DNA of 64,000 bases from CAVQWT01 sp963717705 (GCA_963717705.1 CAVQWT010000005.1:248001-312000); one strand, 5' to 3'; counted from the first letter of the stretch, positions 52,829-61,653 are shown. Numbers and translations are program-made. The notes: a model not told the origin generated them from the letters alone.

Positions 52829-54848
52829 TCAGAACGTTCCGCGCACACCGACGGTGACGCCGCGCGCCGCCATGGGGGCGATGTTGACGAGGTAGGAGAC
52901 GTGGTTTCGCGCGTCCTCGTCGAGCAGGTTCGTGCCCTTGACGAACGCGGTCAGTCCGTACCGGTCATTCGTCAGCCGGTACGTGAAACTGGCATTGACC
53001 ATCGTGTAGCCGTCGGTCGGCAACTCGTTGGCGGCAACGCGGTTCTGCGCCTGCACGCGAAGGACGTCGAGCCGCATGTCCCACCGGTCGCCGCCGTAGA
53101 CGAGCGCGCCCCCGAAGCGGACCGGCGAGATGCGCGGGATGGGTTCGCCGGTATCGGTGTTGGTGGCGCGCAGGTAATCCGCCTGCAGCTCGAGGTCGAG
53201 CCGGCCGGGCCCGTGGTTTCCCAGCTCGAACCTGGCTTCGGCCTCGAAGCCGTAGAACTCCGCCGCCGACGCGCGATAGGCGTAGATGGGCAATTCGAAC
53301 GCGGGATCGATCAGCCCCGTGTCGTAGAGCGTGATGTAGTCGTCGAACCGGTTGTAGAAGGCGCCAAGACTGCCGGTCCAGCCGCGCCCCTTCTTGCGCA
53401 ACGCGAGGTCGAAGCCCAGCGACTTCTCCAGCCCCAGGTCGCGATCCCCGACCTCGACGAGGCCGGTCGCAAGGTGCGGTCCGTCCGCGAACAGCTCCTG
53501 GTAGCTCGGCGGCCGCTGGGTGTAGGCGACCGAACCCACCAGCGAATAGTCCGAGGTCAGGCTGAACGCGGCGCCGGCGGACAGCGCGCCGGTGTCGAAA
53601 GTGCGCGTGAGCGCCGGCCCGAACTGCGGGTTGTCGTCCGCCGCGACGCGCGTGTGGTCGTAGCGGCCGCCGACCTGCAGTCTCCACCGATCGAGCGCGG
53701 CTTCCTCGTAGATGAACGCCGACCAGCTCCGCGTCCCGGTCTTCGGCAGGAAGCCCTCGTCCCCCAGCGCCTCGAAGTCGAAATCGATCGCCTGGAAGCC
53801 GAACGCGCCTTCGAACGCTCCGATCCTGTTGTGCACGACGTCGAGCCGAGCCTGGTAGCCGTCGTTCCTGAACGTGGTGCCGGGCTCCGCCCCCTCGTAC
53901 TCGGTGTGCTCGTAACTCGACCGGGCGAACTTGAGGTCGACCGTCCTCACGCCGTCGGTCGGCGCCCGCCACTGGCCCGCGAAGTCGAGGCGCTGCTGCT
54001 TCATCCTGATCGTGACGTCCGGCTCCGCGACGGTTCCGTATTCGGAGTTGAACGTCGTGTACGACGCGCCGGCAAAACCCCTGCCGCCGACGTAGGCGGC
54101 GCCGAACGAGCCGCCGTCGGAATCGCTGGCGCTGTTGGGCAGCGTTCCGGACGGGCCCTGCTCGCCGGATGGCAGCGTTGAGCGCAGCTGCGGCGAATAG
54201 GCGTACCCGGCAATCCTGAGATCGCTGGTCAGGCGCTTGAAGCCGTCGGCGTGGAACTGCAGCCCCTGCGCGGTACCGAATTCGACGAACCCCGACGCGG
54301 CACGCTCGTCGGCCGGCGACGCATAGCGCAGGTCGACGCCCCCGGTGACGCCGTCGACGCGTTCGTAGGGAACCCGGGTGTCGATGACGTTGACCACGCC
54401 GCCGATGGCCGTCGGCCCATACAGCAGCGTCGCGGGGCCGCGGACCACCTCGATGCGCCTGACCGTCAGCGTGTCGATGGGCACCGCGTGGTCGACACTG
54501 GTCCCGGCGGCGTCGAACGAGGCCATGCCGTTCTGCAGGATCTGGACCCGGTCGCCGTCGAGGCCCCGGATCACCGGCCGGCTGGAGTTGGGTCCGTAGT
54601 ACGACGAGTTGATGCCGACCAGCGTGTTGACGATTTCACCCAGCGTGGGCTGCATGTTGAGCCGCAGCCTTCTCGCCGCCCAGCACGGCGATCGGCGTCA
54701 CCATGTCCAGGAGGTCGCTGCCGAGCGGATTGGCGGTGACGACGACGGTCTGCATGGCCGGGGGCTCCGCGGGCTGGGCGCGGACGACGGCGGCGACGGC
54801 GATGATGGCGAGCGCGACGGCGCTGCGCACCGGGACGGATCCGGGCAT
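52829..54848 (-). pseudogene. TonB-dependent outer-membrane receptor (ZnuD-like), broken by one +1 frameshift
   Basis: The N-terminal part (from ATG 54848, RBS aggag) has a signal peptide, a TonB-box-like QTVVVTANPL and the plug start TPIAVLGGEK. The frame then changes at about 54668-54669 (extra base in aaggctg) and continues as LRLNMQPTLGEIVNTLVGINSSYYGPNSSRPVIRG to a normal beta-barrel ending in Phe (TVGVRGTF). Removing one base gives a 672-residue receptor. Plug motifs RPVIRGLDGDRV and VRGPATLLYGPTAIGGVVNV are intact. It follows a small CxxC membrane-protein gene under a twin-operator promoter. Metal (zinc, possibly iron) is the likely ligand because of the neighbourhood; siderophores are not excluded. 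Confidence 0.8.
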
Positions 54849-54911
54849 CTGCGTACTCCTCTGGTCGGGCGACGAGTTCACCCCCAAACGCGGGGGCGCT
54901 GCGGGATCGCT

Positions 54912-55289
54912 TCAGAGGACGGCAGGCGGCGCGCGCGCGAGAAACGCGAAGAGGGTGGAAGCACCGAGGCGCGGCCGCGCCGGCGGCAATGCGTCGACGG
55001 CGCCCGCCGCCGCCAGCACCGGCACGGCGCCCGTCGTCGCCGCGAACGTGACGACCTGGGCATAAGCCGGGCACTCGGCGCAGGGCTCGCCGTCCGGCGC
55101 CGGCAGGGTCGAGCCGACGGAAGCCCCGACGCGGGTCTCCGCGGCAAGCCTCGCGGGTTCCGCCAGGTGGGAGATCGCGTGCAGCAACGCCGCCTGCTGC
55201 GTCGACAGCAGGACGAGGGCGGCAAGGAACCCGAGCGCGAGGCGCGTCGGTCCGGCCGGCCGTGCGTGGCGTATCGGGGCAGCGGGCAT
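54912..55289 (-). CDS. Small membrane protein with CxxC motif, DUF2946-like
   Basis: 125 residues: a basic N-terminus, one hydrophobic helix (about 17-38), a HAISHLAEPAR segment with His37 and His41, then EPCAECPAY with Cys70 and Cys73, and a second hydrophobic region. DUF2946-like proteins are often next to metal (copper, zinc) TonB receptors. It is 63 bases upstream of the receptor and first in that operon. ATG at 55289 has ggagag at its 5' side; a longer frame to 55361 is unlikely. Confidence 0.6.
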   Translation of the reverse strand: MPAAPIRHARPAGPTRLALGFLAALVLLSTQQAALLHAISHLAEPARLAAETRVGASVGSTLPAPDGEPCAECPAYAQVVTFAATTGAVPVLAAAGAVDALPPARPRLGASTLFAFLARAPPAVL

Positions 55290-55346
55290 CGAACTCTCCG
55301 CAACGGGGATCGCGCCGCCGCGCGCCAGCAGGACACGATGCGTTAC

Positions 55347-55359
55347 GCAACCCGGTTGC
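55347..55359. promoter_or_regulatory. Metalloregulator-type operator, copy A
   Basis: GCAAC-CCG-GTTGC, perfect 5+3+5 palindrome, located just after the predicted -10 at about +5 to +17 of the receptor operon. It has the same core as copy B. Confidence 0.55.
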
Positions 55360-55370
55360 ACTAGAGGACG

Positions 55371-55398
55371 ATTCTATCTGAATGCAACTGCGTTGCAA
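55371..55398 (-). promoter_or_regulatory. Promoter of the DUF2946-like/TonB-receptor operon
   Basis: Minus-strand TTGCAA (55393-55398) and TAGAAT (55371-55376), 16 bases apart. Copy B of the operator overlaps the -35; copy A lies just past the start site, which is a classic repressor arrangement. Confidence 0.6.
55383..55397. promoter_or_regulatory. Metalloregulator-type operator, copy B
   Basis: TGCAAC-TGC-GTTGCA, perfect 6+3+6 palindrome, 37 bases centre to centre from copy A, overlapping the -35 hexamer. It shares the GCAAC-N3-GTTGC core. Confidence 0.6.
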
Positions 55399-55447
55399 AC
55401 AGGGCGGGCTGCCGCTTCGCGACCTTGCGCGTCCGCGCGACCCGCCG

Positions 55448-56023
55448 CTACGGCGCGCCGGCGGCGGCGCCCTTCGCCGGCGCCGAAGGCATCGCGAGCC
55501 CGATCATCTCGGCGTCGGTCATCCGGTAGAGCATTCCCGACGGATCGTCCTTCAGCACCTCGAACCTGCCCGACACGACGATCGGCTCGAGGCTGTAGCG
55601 GACCGCCGCTTTGGCGTTGATCTCGACCACCGCATCGGGACCCGCGGGCAGGCAGAAGCTGCAATGGGGCGGCACGGCGGCGATGAGGAAGCGCTTCTGC
55701 TTGTCGCCGATGTCCAGCGGGATCATGAAGCCCTGGACCCGCACGTCCTTGCGGTCGAGGCTCAGGATGTCGGCGGAGAAAGACGGCACCATCCGCCCGT
55801 CCTTCTTCACCGGCTCGACCTTCGCCAGCGTGCGCCATGACACGACCCCCGCCCGCTCGGGCAGGAGTTGCGTGCCGTATTCGCTGGCGGACGGCAGCCC
55901 GGCCGGCGGAACGTTGGTGGTCACGGCGCCTGCCGGACCCGCCGTCAGGGCGACGGCGGTCAGCGCCAGCCCGAACGCGAGCCCGAAGGCCGTGGAGGAA
56001 ATGCCGGAGTCGAAAGTTCGCAT
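55448..56023 (-). CDS. DUF3299 periplasmic protein
   Basis: 191 residues. A signal peptide (about 1-33) precedes a mature domain with VRVQGFMIPLDIGDKQKRFLIAAVPPHCSFC, the DUF3299 signature, in which Cys121 and Cys124 form a CxxC; the C-terminus ends low complexity. Function of the family is unknown, but members are found with FtsX-type ABC genes and metal regulators. Here it follows the permease gene after 16 bases, same strand. Probably periplasmic component of the transporter. Confidence 0.8.
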   Translation of the reverse strand: MRTFDSGISSTAFGLAFGLALTAVALTAGPAGAVTTNVPPAGLPSASEYGTQLLPERAGVVSWRTLAKVEPVKKDGRMVPSFSADILSLDRKDVRVQGFMIPLDIGDKQKRFLIAAVPPHCSFCLPAGPDAVVEINAKAAVRYSLEPIVVSGRFEVLKDDPSGMLYRMTDAEMIGLAMPSAPAKGAAAGAP

Positions 56024-56039
56024 GGGATTCGCTGCCTCG

Positions 56040-57398
56040 TCAGGCGTCGGCGAGCGTCGCGGCGACGTCCAGACGGTACGCCCGCCACGCCGGCCACGCA
56101 GCGGAAAGTATACCCGCCCCCAGCGCCAGCGCGACCAGCGCCCAGCCCGCCGGCGGCCAGGTCCACGCGGCGGCGGCGAGCGGCGCCGCGGCGGGAATCC
56201 ACGCGCCGATCGAGGCCACCAGGACATTCGCCGCGACGAGGCCGAGCACCAGCCCGGCGGCGGCGAGGAACAGGCTCTCGATCAGGATGACGGCGACGAC
56301 CTGCCCGCGCGACGCGCCCAGCGCGCGCATGATCGCGAGGTCGTAGCGCCGCTCGTCCAGCGCCTGCGCCAGCGCGACGAACAGCCCGAGCGCCGACGCC
56401 GCCATCAGCAGCAGTGCGAACGCGCGCAGGATGTCGGCGGCGAAGGCGAACACCGTCAGCAGCCGCGCCGACTCGTACGCCGGCGACGCGGCCTGCAACG
56501 GCGTCCCGGTATTGATCGCGCGCGGCAGGCTCGCCGCGGCGAGCGGGCTGCGGTACCGGACCAGCGCCAGCGTCACCTCGCGGTCGGGACCGTCGGCGGC
56601 CACGGCGGCATCGGGTGCGGCAGTCGCGTCGTGCCCGTGCCCGGCGTGATGATCGTGGTCGGCGGCGCGGCCGTCCTTCGCCACGGGGCCAGGCGCCTCT
56701 TTCGCGGCGGGACCGTGCGCCGGGTGCGGACTCTTCGCGCCGCCACCGTCCGCGGCCGGCTTCGGCCCGGGCGCGTGCCCGTGGGCATCGTGCACCGTCC
56801 ACACCGACTCGATCGCGGTCAGCGCCAGGCGGTCGATCGCGCGCCCGGTCGGGGCCAGCACGCCGACGACGCGATACGGCGCGTCGCCGTGCTCGGCACC
56901 GGCCTCGCCCAGGCCGTGCGAACCGGTGAACGTCGCGCCGACGGCGAGGCCGGTCGCGCGCGCCACTTCGGCGCCGAGCACCGCCTCCATCGGCTCGTCC
57001 CACAGCGCCCCCGCCGCCAGCTGCGCGCCGTAATGCGCGATGAACGCGGGCTCCACGCCGGCGATGCGGAAGCCGCGGACGCTGTCGCCGAGCGCCAGCG
57101 GCAGCACTTCGGCGACCAGCGGGTTCGCGCGCAGCTTGTCGATCTCGGCGAGCGGGATGTTCCCGGGCGGCACGTCGGCGTGATAGACGCCGGCGAGGAT
57201 GAGCTGCAGCGGGCTGCCCTTGGCGCCGACGACGAGATCGATGCCTTCGGCGTCGCGCGTCAGCCGCGTCTCGAAGTCGCGGGCGAGCAGCAGCACCAGC
57301 GCGATCGTCGCCACGCCGACCGCGAGCAGCAGCACGTTGAGCAGCGTCGCCAGCGGCCGGCGGCGTGCATAGGCGAGCGCCAGCGTGACGGCGTTCAT
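56040..57398 (-). CDS. FtsX/MacB-type ABC permease with a His-rich extracytoplasmic loop
   Basis: 452 residues. Helix 1 (about 17-40), a large periplasmic domain (about 50-330) and three C-terminal helices (about 335-440) with ALDERRYDLAIMRALGASRGQV, the FtsX-type coupling segment. Between residues 203 and 256 there are ten His, including HDHHAGHGHD (248-257) and HDAHGHA, a likely transition-metal-binding insert. The ATPase gene overlaps by 4 bases. LolCDE and MacB relatives do not transport metals themselves, so a sensing/chaperoning or membrane-protein role is as likely as transport. Confidence 0.85.
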   Translation of the reverse strand: MNAVTLALAYARRRPLATLLNVLLLAVGVATIALVLLLARDFETRLTRDAEGIDLVVGAKGSPLQLILAGVYHADVPPGNIPLAEIDKLRANPLVAEVLPLALGDSVRGFRIAGVEPAFIAHYGAQLAAGALWDEPMEAVLGAEVARATGLAVGATFTGSHGLGEAGAEHGDAPYRVVGVLAPTGRAIDRLALTAIESVWTVHDAHGHAPGPKPAADGGGAKSPHPAHGPAAKEAPGPVAKDGRAADHDHHAGHGHDATAAPDAAVAADGPDREVTLALVRYRSPLAAASLPRAINTGTPLQAASPAYESARLLTVFAFAADILRAFALLLMAASALGLFVALAQALDERRYDLAIMRALGASRGQVVAVILIESLFLAAAGLVLGLVAANVLVASIGAWIPAAAPLAAAAWTWPPAGWALVALALGAGILSAAWPAWRAYRLDVAATLADA

Positions 57399-58042
57399 CG
57401 CGGCTCCGCCGGCGCCGGCAGCGCGAACACGTTGGGCAGCAGCGGCCGCACGCGCGCGTCGTGCGACGCAACCACCAGCGTCGCGCCGGTCGCCACCGCC
57501 TGCGCGCGCAGCAGCTCGAGCGCGGCCGCGGCGTGCGCATCGTCCAGGTTGGCCGTCGGCTCGTCCGCGAGCAGCAGCTGCGGGCGGTTCACCACCGCGC
57601 GGGCGACGGCGACCCGCTGCGCCTGGCCCTGCGAGAGCGTGCGCGGCGCGCGCGCAGCGAGGTCCGCGACGCCGACCGCTGCGAGCAGCTCGCGGATCCG
57701 GTCGTCGTCGGCGCCCGCGCCGGCGAGATAGCGGGCGAGGCGCAGGTTGTCGCGGACCGACAGCGCGCCGACCAGGTGCAGCCGCTGCGGCACCAGCCCG
57801 ACGTGCTGCCCGCGCCAGCGGTCGCGGGTGCCGCCCGAAAGCGTCGCGAGGTCGGTGCCCGCGACGATCACCCTTCCCTGCGTCGGCACGATCAACCCGG
57901 CAAGAATCGACAGCAGCGTCGACTTGCCGCAGCCGGACGGGCCGGACAGCAGCCAGTGCGATCCCACATCGGCAGTCCACGACGCGACGCGCACGGCGCG
58001 GGCGGCGCCGTAGCGGTGCTCGAGATCGGATAGTGCGAACAT
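57395..58042 (-). CDS. ABC transporter ATP-binding protein (LolD/MacB type)
   Basis: 215 residues. Walker A GPSGCGKS (34-41), Q-loop near 86, signature LSQGQ (136-140), Walker B LLLADE (156-161) and SHD switch His near 194. Cytoplasmic partner of the His-rich permease, with which it overlaps by ATGA. The start at 58042 matches the family; an upstream in-frame ATG at 58087 is less likely. Confidence 0.9.
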   Translation of the reverse strand: MFALSDLEHRYGAARAVRVASWTADVGSHWLLSGPSGCGKSTLLSILAGLIVPTQGRVIVAGTDLATLSGGTRDRWRGQHVGLVPQRLHLVGALSVRDNLRLARYLAGAGADDDRIRELLAAVGVADLAARAPRTLSQGQAQRVAVARAVVNRPQLLLADEPTANLDDAHAAAALELLRAQAVATGATLVVASHDARVRPLLPNVFALPAPAEPR

Positions 58043-58094
58043 GGCGGCGACTCTAGCGCAGAAGGCCCGACCGCGGGAATCTCGCAACGGTCGC

Positions 58095-58154
58095 GCCAGC
58101 GAACACTCCAGCTATCACACCAGCCACCACGTCGGCCATCACGCCTGCCATCAC
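58095..58154. repeat. 12-bp tandem repeat array upstream of the ABC ATPase gene
   Basis: Five 12-base units, plus-strand consensus gccngccatcac with 1-4 changes per unit, between the Fur-family gene and the ATPase gene. The unit is unrelated in sequence to the array at 7811 but has the same 12-base period, and it too lies in the gap just upstream of a start codon. Confidence 0.65.
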
Positions 58155-58207
58155 GCTACCCTGCGCGCCACCCCGCGCGCCCGCCGCGTCGTCCCGCCGC
58201 CGGCGCC

Positions 58208-58651
58208 TCACCGGCGCGGCGCGCAGGCGTCGCAGCTGCCCTTGATCGTGACCTCGACCTCGCGGCGACGGTAGCCCGCCGGCACCGCGATGGCGGGCAC
58301 GCGAGCCTCGTCGAGGCAGACGACCTTCCCGCACTCGCTGCACTGGAAGTGCGCGTGCGCGTGACCGGGATGGTCGTGCCCCGCGGCGGAAAAGCGCCAG
58401 ATGCGATCGTCGCCGGACACCTTGTGCGCCAGACCCTCGGCGGTCAGCCACTCCAGCACGCGATAGAGCGTCACGCGATCGACGTCGCCGTGCCTCGCCA
58501 GCCGCTTCTCGATGTCGTGGTGGGTCAGCGCCTCGCGCGCCTCGAGCAGGCAGGCGAGCGCGGCGATGCGCGCGCGGGTGACGCGGGCGCCCCGCTCCAC
58601 CAGCAGCGCTTCCGCGGCCGCCGGCGGCGCGACGCGCTTGCCCGCGGTCAT
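58208..58651 (-). CDS. Fur-family metalloregulator (Zur-like)
   Basis: 147 residues. Winged helix with VDRVTLYRVLEWLTAEGLAHK (about 57-77), then the dimerisation domain with His92, His94, His97, His99 and His101 and CSEC (Cys104, Cys107) and CDAC (Cys140, Cys143) for a structural zinc site. The HDHPGHAHAHFQC cluster and LYRVLE fit a Fur/Zur family repressor. Overlaps the upstream Pro/Ala-rich gene by ATGA. The ABC genes follow after 165 bases, so it is a good candidate for binding the GCAAC-N3-GTTGC operators 3 kb downstream (inference). Confidence 0.85.
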   Translation of the reverse strand: MTAGKRVAPPAAAEALLVERGARVTRARIAALACLLEAREALTHHDIEKRLARHGDVDRVTLYRVLEWLTAEGLAHKVSGDDRIWRFSAAGHDHPGHAHAHFQCSECGKVVCLDEARVPAIAVPAGYRRREVEVTIKGSCDACAPRR

Positions 58652-59697
58652 CCGCCCTGCCGCCACTTCTCGATCTCGCGCTCGATCGCCTCGGCCACGT
58701 AGGAGCGCAGGATCTGTCCGACGTGCTGGTTGATCGCGGCGACGAGGTCGGCGCTGGCGCGGTCGACGATCGGCTGCAGCCGGGTCGTGAGCTCGCCCTG
58801 CAGGCCGGTGTCGGTGAAGATGTCGAGCCGCTGCAGCACCTGCATCCGGATGTCCTCGGCCAGCACCGCCCAGCGCGCGTCGTCGGAGCCGGCGAGCGGA
58901 GCCAGTGCGGCCGGGATCGCCAGCGACGGCAGCGGCTCGTCGGGGAACTCGCGCGCGGCAGCCAGCAGCGGTTCTTCCGCGGCCGCAGGCACGGCGATGT
59001 CGATCTCGACCACCGCATCCGGCGACGCATCCCACTGCGCGACGTCGGGCGGCGGCTCGGTGACCGGAGGGATGGGCGTCGTCCGCGCCTCTTCCCACGA
59101 CAGCTCCGGCGGTGCCATCGCCGCCGCCGTGCGCAGCGCCTCGACCGCCGTCGGCGCGCCCGCCGCATCCGCCGCAGGCGGCGCGAGGAACGGGGCCAGC
59201 TCCGGCGACACGTGCGGCGCCGCCGCGGGGGCCGCCGCCGGCGCGGCACCGGCCCATGCACCGGATGGAGTCGGCACCGCGGCCGCGGCCCCGGCGGTGG
59301 GCGCAGCCGAGGCATGCAGCGTCGTGGGCACGGCGATGACCGAGTCCGGCGCGGGACCAGTGACGCTCTTCTCGCCGCGGTCGATCTCGAGCCAACGCGA
59401 CAGTTCGTCGTCCTCGGACGGATCGAGGATCGACGGCGCCTCGATTTCCTCGACGGCGTCGGTCAGCTCGGGCACGTCGTCGAGGCTGACAACCTCGCGG
59501 GCGGACGGGGCCAGCGCCACGGTCTCCGGCGGCACCGCGTGCGCGGGAGCCGGCGGAGGAACCATCGCCTCGGTGAGCTCGGGGACGTCGTCGCCCACGG
59601 GCGCCTCGCGGTCGGCCGCGGCCTCCGCTTCGGCGCGCGCGCGGTTGCGTCGCATCAGCGCGTCGGCCTGCTCCAGCAGTTCGCGCGCAGTGGGCAT
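58648..59697 (-). CDS. Pro/Ala-rich hypothetical protein, DUF2486-like
   Basis: 349 residues. Two DDVPELT segments (about 36-42 and 73-79), then a long Ala/Pro low-complexity middle (about 120-210), and a C-terminal helical domain of ~90 residues with WAVLAEDIRMQVLQRLDIFTDTGLQGELTTRLQ and AINQHVGQILRSYVAEAIEREIEKW. Resembles the DUF2486 proteins found beside holC in Burkholderiales. Cytoplasmic; function unknown. Holds 4 bases before holC and overlaps the Fur gene by 4. Confidence 0.7.
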   Translation of the reverse strand: MPTARELLEQADALMRRNRARAEAEAAADREAPVGDDVPELTEAMVPPPAPAHAVPPETVALAPSAREVVSLDDVPELTDAVEEIEAPSILDPSEDDELSRWLEIDRGEKSVTGPAPDSVIAVPTTLHASAAPTAGAAAAVPTPSGAWAGAAPAAAPAAAPHVSPELAPFLAPPAADAAGAPTAVEALRTAAAMAPPELSWEEARTTPIPPVTEPPPDVAQWDASPDAVVEIDIAVPAAAEEPLLAAAREFPDEPLPSLAIPAALAPLAGSDDARWAVLAEDIRMQVLQRLDIFTDTGLQGELTTRLQPIVDRASADLVAAINQHVGQILRSYVAEAIEREIEKWRQGG

Positions 59698-59701
59698 GGC
59701 G

Positions 59702-60127
59702 TCAGCTCCGTTCCGACAGGTCGTGCGAGCGCAGCTCGTAGCCGCGCTCGCGGTAGAACTTCCAGCGCTCGCGTCCCGCCGCGACGGCGTCGTCCCCGGC
59801 GACCACGATCTCGGCCAGCCGCTCGAAGCGGGAGAAGAACGGCGGCGGCGACGCCTGCAAGTTGATCAGCACGGCGGCCGGGCCCTGGTGGTCGAGCGCG
59901 TGATCGATGATCACGGGCGTATCTTCGGCGCACGCGGCGCCGAGCCGGCAATGCGGGACGAATCCGGTCGCCGGCACCTGCCACAGCTGCCGGTCGAGGG
60001 CGGCGGTTGTGGCGGCGTCCGGCGTCAGCACGCGAACGTGGCCGAACTGCCCCCAGGCCTTGACGACCAGCCGGGCGGCGACCGCCAGCGGATCGGCGCA
60101 GCCCGTGTAGAAATCGATCGTCGTCAT
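59702..60127 (-). CDS. holC: DNA polymerase III chi subunit
   Basis: 141 residues with the HolC fold: MTTIDFYTGCADPLAVAARLVVKAWGQFGHVRVL and FVPHCRLGA, ending KFYRERGYELRSHDLS. Chi links the clamp loader (with psi) to single-stranded DNA-binding protein. holC downstream of pepA is the common proteobacterial order; 26 bases after pepA. Confidence 0.93.
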   Translation of the reverse strand: MTTIDFYTGCADPLAVAARLVVKAWGQFGHVRVLTPDAATTAALDRQLWQVPATGFVPHCRLGAACAEDTPVIIDHALDHQGPAAVLINLQASPPPFFSRFERLAEIVVAGDDAVAAGRERWKFYRERGYELRSHDLSERS

Positions 60128-60153
60128 GCGGTTCCGTTGCGGGGCGGCCCAGG

Positions 60154-61653
60154 TCAGTGCTGGACGCCCTCCTGCGCCAGCAGCCAGGTGGTCAGCAGCG
60201 GCACGGGGCGTCCGGTGCCGCCCTTCTCCTTGCCGTCCTTCCAGGCGGTACCGGCGATGTCGAGGTGGGCCCAGTCGTACTTCTTCGCGAACTTCGACAG
60301 GAAGCACGCGGCGGTGATGCTGCCGCCGGCGCGGCCGGCGACGTTGGCGAAGTCGGCGAAGTTGCTCGCCAGGCCCTCGTGGTAGTCGTCCCACAGCGGC
60401 AGCTGCCACGCGCGGTCGAAGGCATCGTCGCCGGCGGCGACCAGCGCCCGGCCCAGCGTGTCGTTGTTGCTGAACACGCCGGTGGCGACGTGACCCAGCG
60501 CGATGACCATCGCCCCGGTCAGCGTCGCGATGTCGACCACCGCCATCGGGTCGAAGCGCTCGGCGTAGGTCAGCGCGTCGGCAAGGATGAGCCGGCCTTC
60601 CGCGTCGGTGTTGAGGATCTCGATCGTCTGTCCCGACATGCTCTTGACCACGTCGCCCGGCTTGGTCGCGCGCCCGGACGGCATGTTCTCGCAGGCCGCG
60701 ACCAGCCCGATGACGTCGATCTTGGCCTTGAGCTCGACGATTGCGCGCAGCGCCCCGAACACGCTGGCCGCGCCGCACATGTCGTACTTCATCTGGTCCA
60801 TGTCGTGCGCCGGCTTGATCGAGATGCCGCCGGTGTCGAAGGTGATGCCCTTGCCCACCAGCACCAGCGGCCGCCCCGGCTTGGCGGCGCCGCGGTACTC
60901 GAACACGATGAACCGCGGCGGTTCGTCGCTGCCGTTGGTCACCGACAGGAACGACCCCATGCCGAGCTCCTCCAGCGCGGGGCGCTCCAGCACCGTCACC
61001 TTGAGATCGGGAAATTCCTGGGCCATGGCGGTGGCGCGGTCGCCCAGGTACTTCGGCGTGCACACGTTGCCGGGCAGGTTGCCGAGGTCGCGGGCAAGGT
61101 CCATCCCGTGGGCGATGGCGAGCCCGCGGGCGGCGGCGGCTTCGCCGTCGGTCAGGTCCGAGCGCTGCGGAACCGACAGCGTGAGCTTGCGCAGCGGGCG
61201 GCGCACCTCGGCCTTTTCGCTCTTCATCTCGTCGAAGCGGTAGACGGCCTCCATCGCCACGACGACGGCGTGCTCGACCCGCCACGCGACCTCGCGCCGC
61301 TTGACCTTTTCCTCGGTCAGGTAGACGACGGCCTCGTAGGACCCGGTCTCGTTCAGCAGCTTGACCGCCGACTTCATCGCCGAGCGGAATTCCTTGTCGC
61401 GGAAATCGCGCTCCTTGCCGAGGCCGACCAGCAGCACGCGATCGGCGAGCGTGCCGCGGACGTTGTGCAGCAGCAGCGTCGCGCCCAGCTTGCCTTCCAT
61501 GTCGCCGCGACGGATGATTTCGCTGATGTAGCCGTTCGACGCGCGGTCGATCAGCTCCGCCGACAGCGAAAGCTTCCGGTTGTCGAACACGCCGACGACG
61601 ACGCAGGCGCTGCGCTGCTTTTCAGGGCTGCCGCTTTTTATGGTAAATTCCAT
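60154..61653 (-). CDS. pepA: Leucyl aminopeptidase
   Basis: 499 residues. M17 motifs: VGKGITFDTGGISIKPAHDMDQMKYDM (metal ligands) and NTDAEGRL. ATG at 61653 is preferred over an upstream frame to 61719. A cytosolic hexameric peptidase that also aids Xer site-specific recombination in enterics. Promoter with TTGACT and GATAAT is 56-85 bases upstream. Confidence 0.95.
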   Translation of the reverse strand: MEFTIKSGSPEKQRSACVVVGVFDNRKLSLSAELIDRASNGYISEIIRRGDMEGKLGATLLLHNVRGTLADRVLLVGLGKERDFRDKEFRSAMKSAVKLLNETGSYEAVVYLTEEKVKRREVAWRVEHAVVVAMEAVYRFDEMKSEKAEVRRPLRKLTLSVPQRSDLTDGEAAAARGLAIAHGMDLARDLGNLPGNVCTPKYLGDRATAMAQEFPDLKVTVLERPALEELGMGSFLSVTNGSDEPPRFIVFEYRGAAKPGRPLVLVGKGITFDTGGISIKPAHDMDQMKYDMCGAASVFGALRAIVELKAKIDVIGLVAACENMPSGRATKPGDVVKSMSGQTIEILNTDAEGRLILADALTYAERFDPMAVVDIATLTGAMVIALGHVATGVFSNNDTLGRALVAAGDDAFDRAWQLPLWDDYHEGLASNFADFANVAGRAGGSITAACFLSKFAKKYDWAHLDIAGTAWKDGKEKGGTGRPVPLLTTWLLAQEGVQH

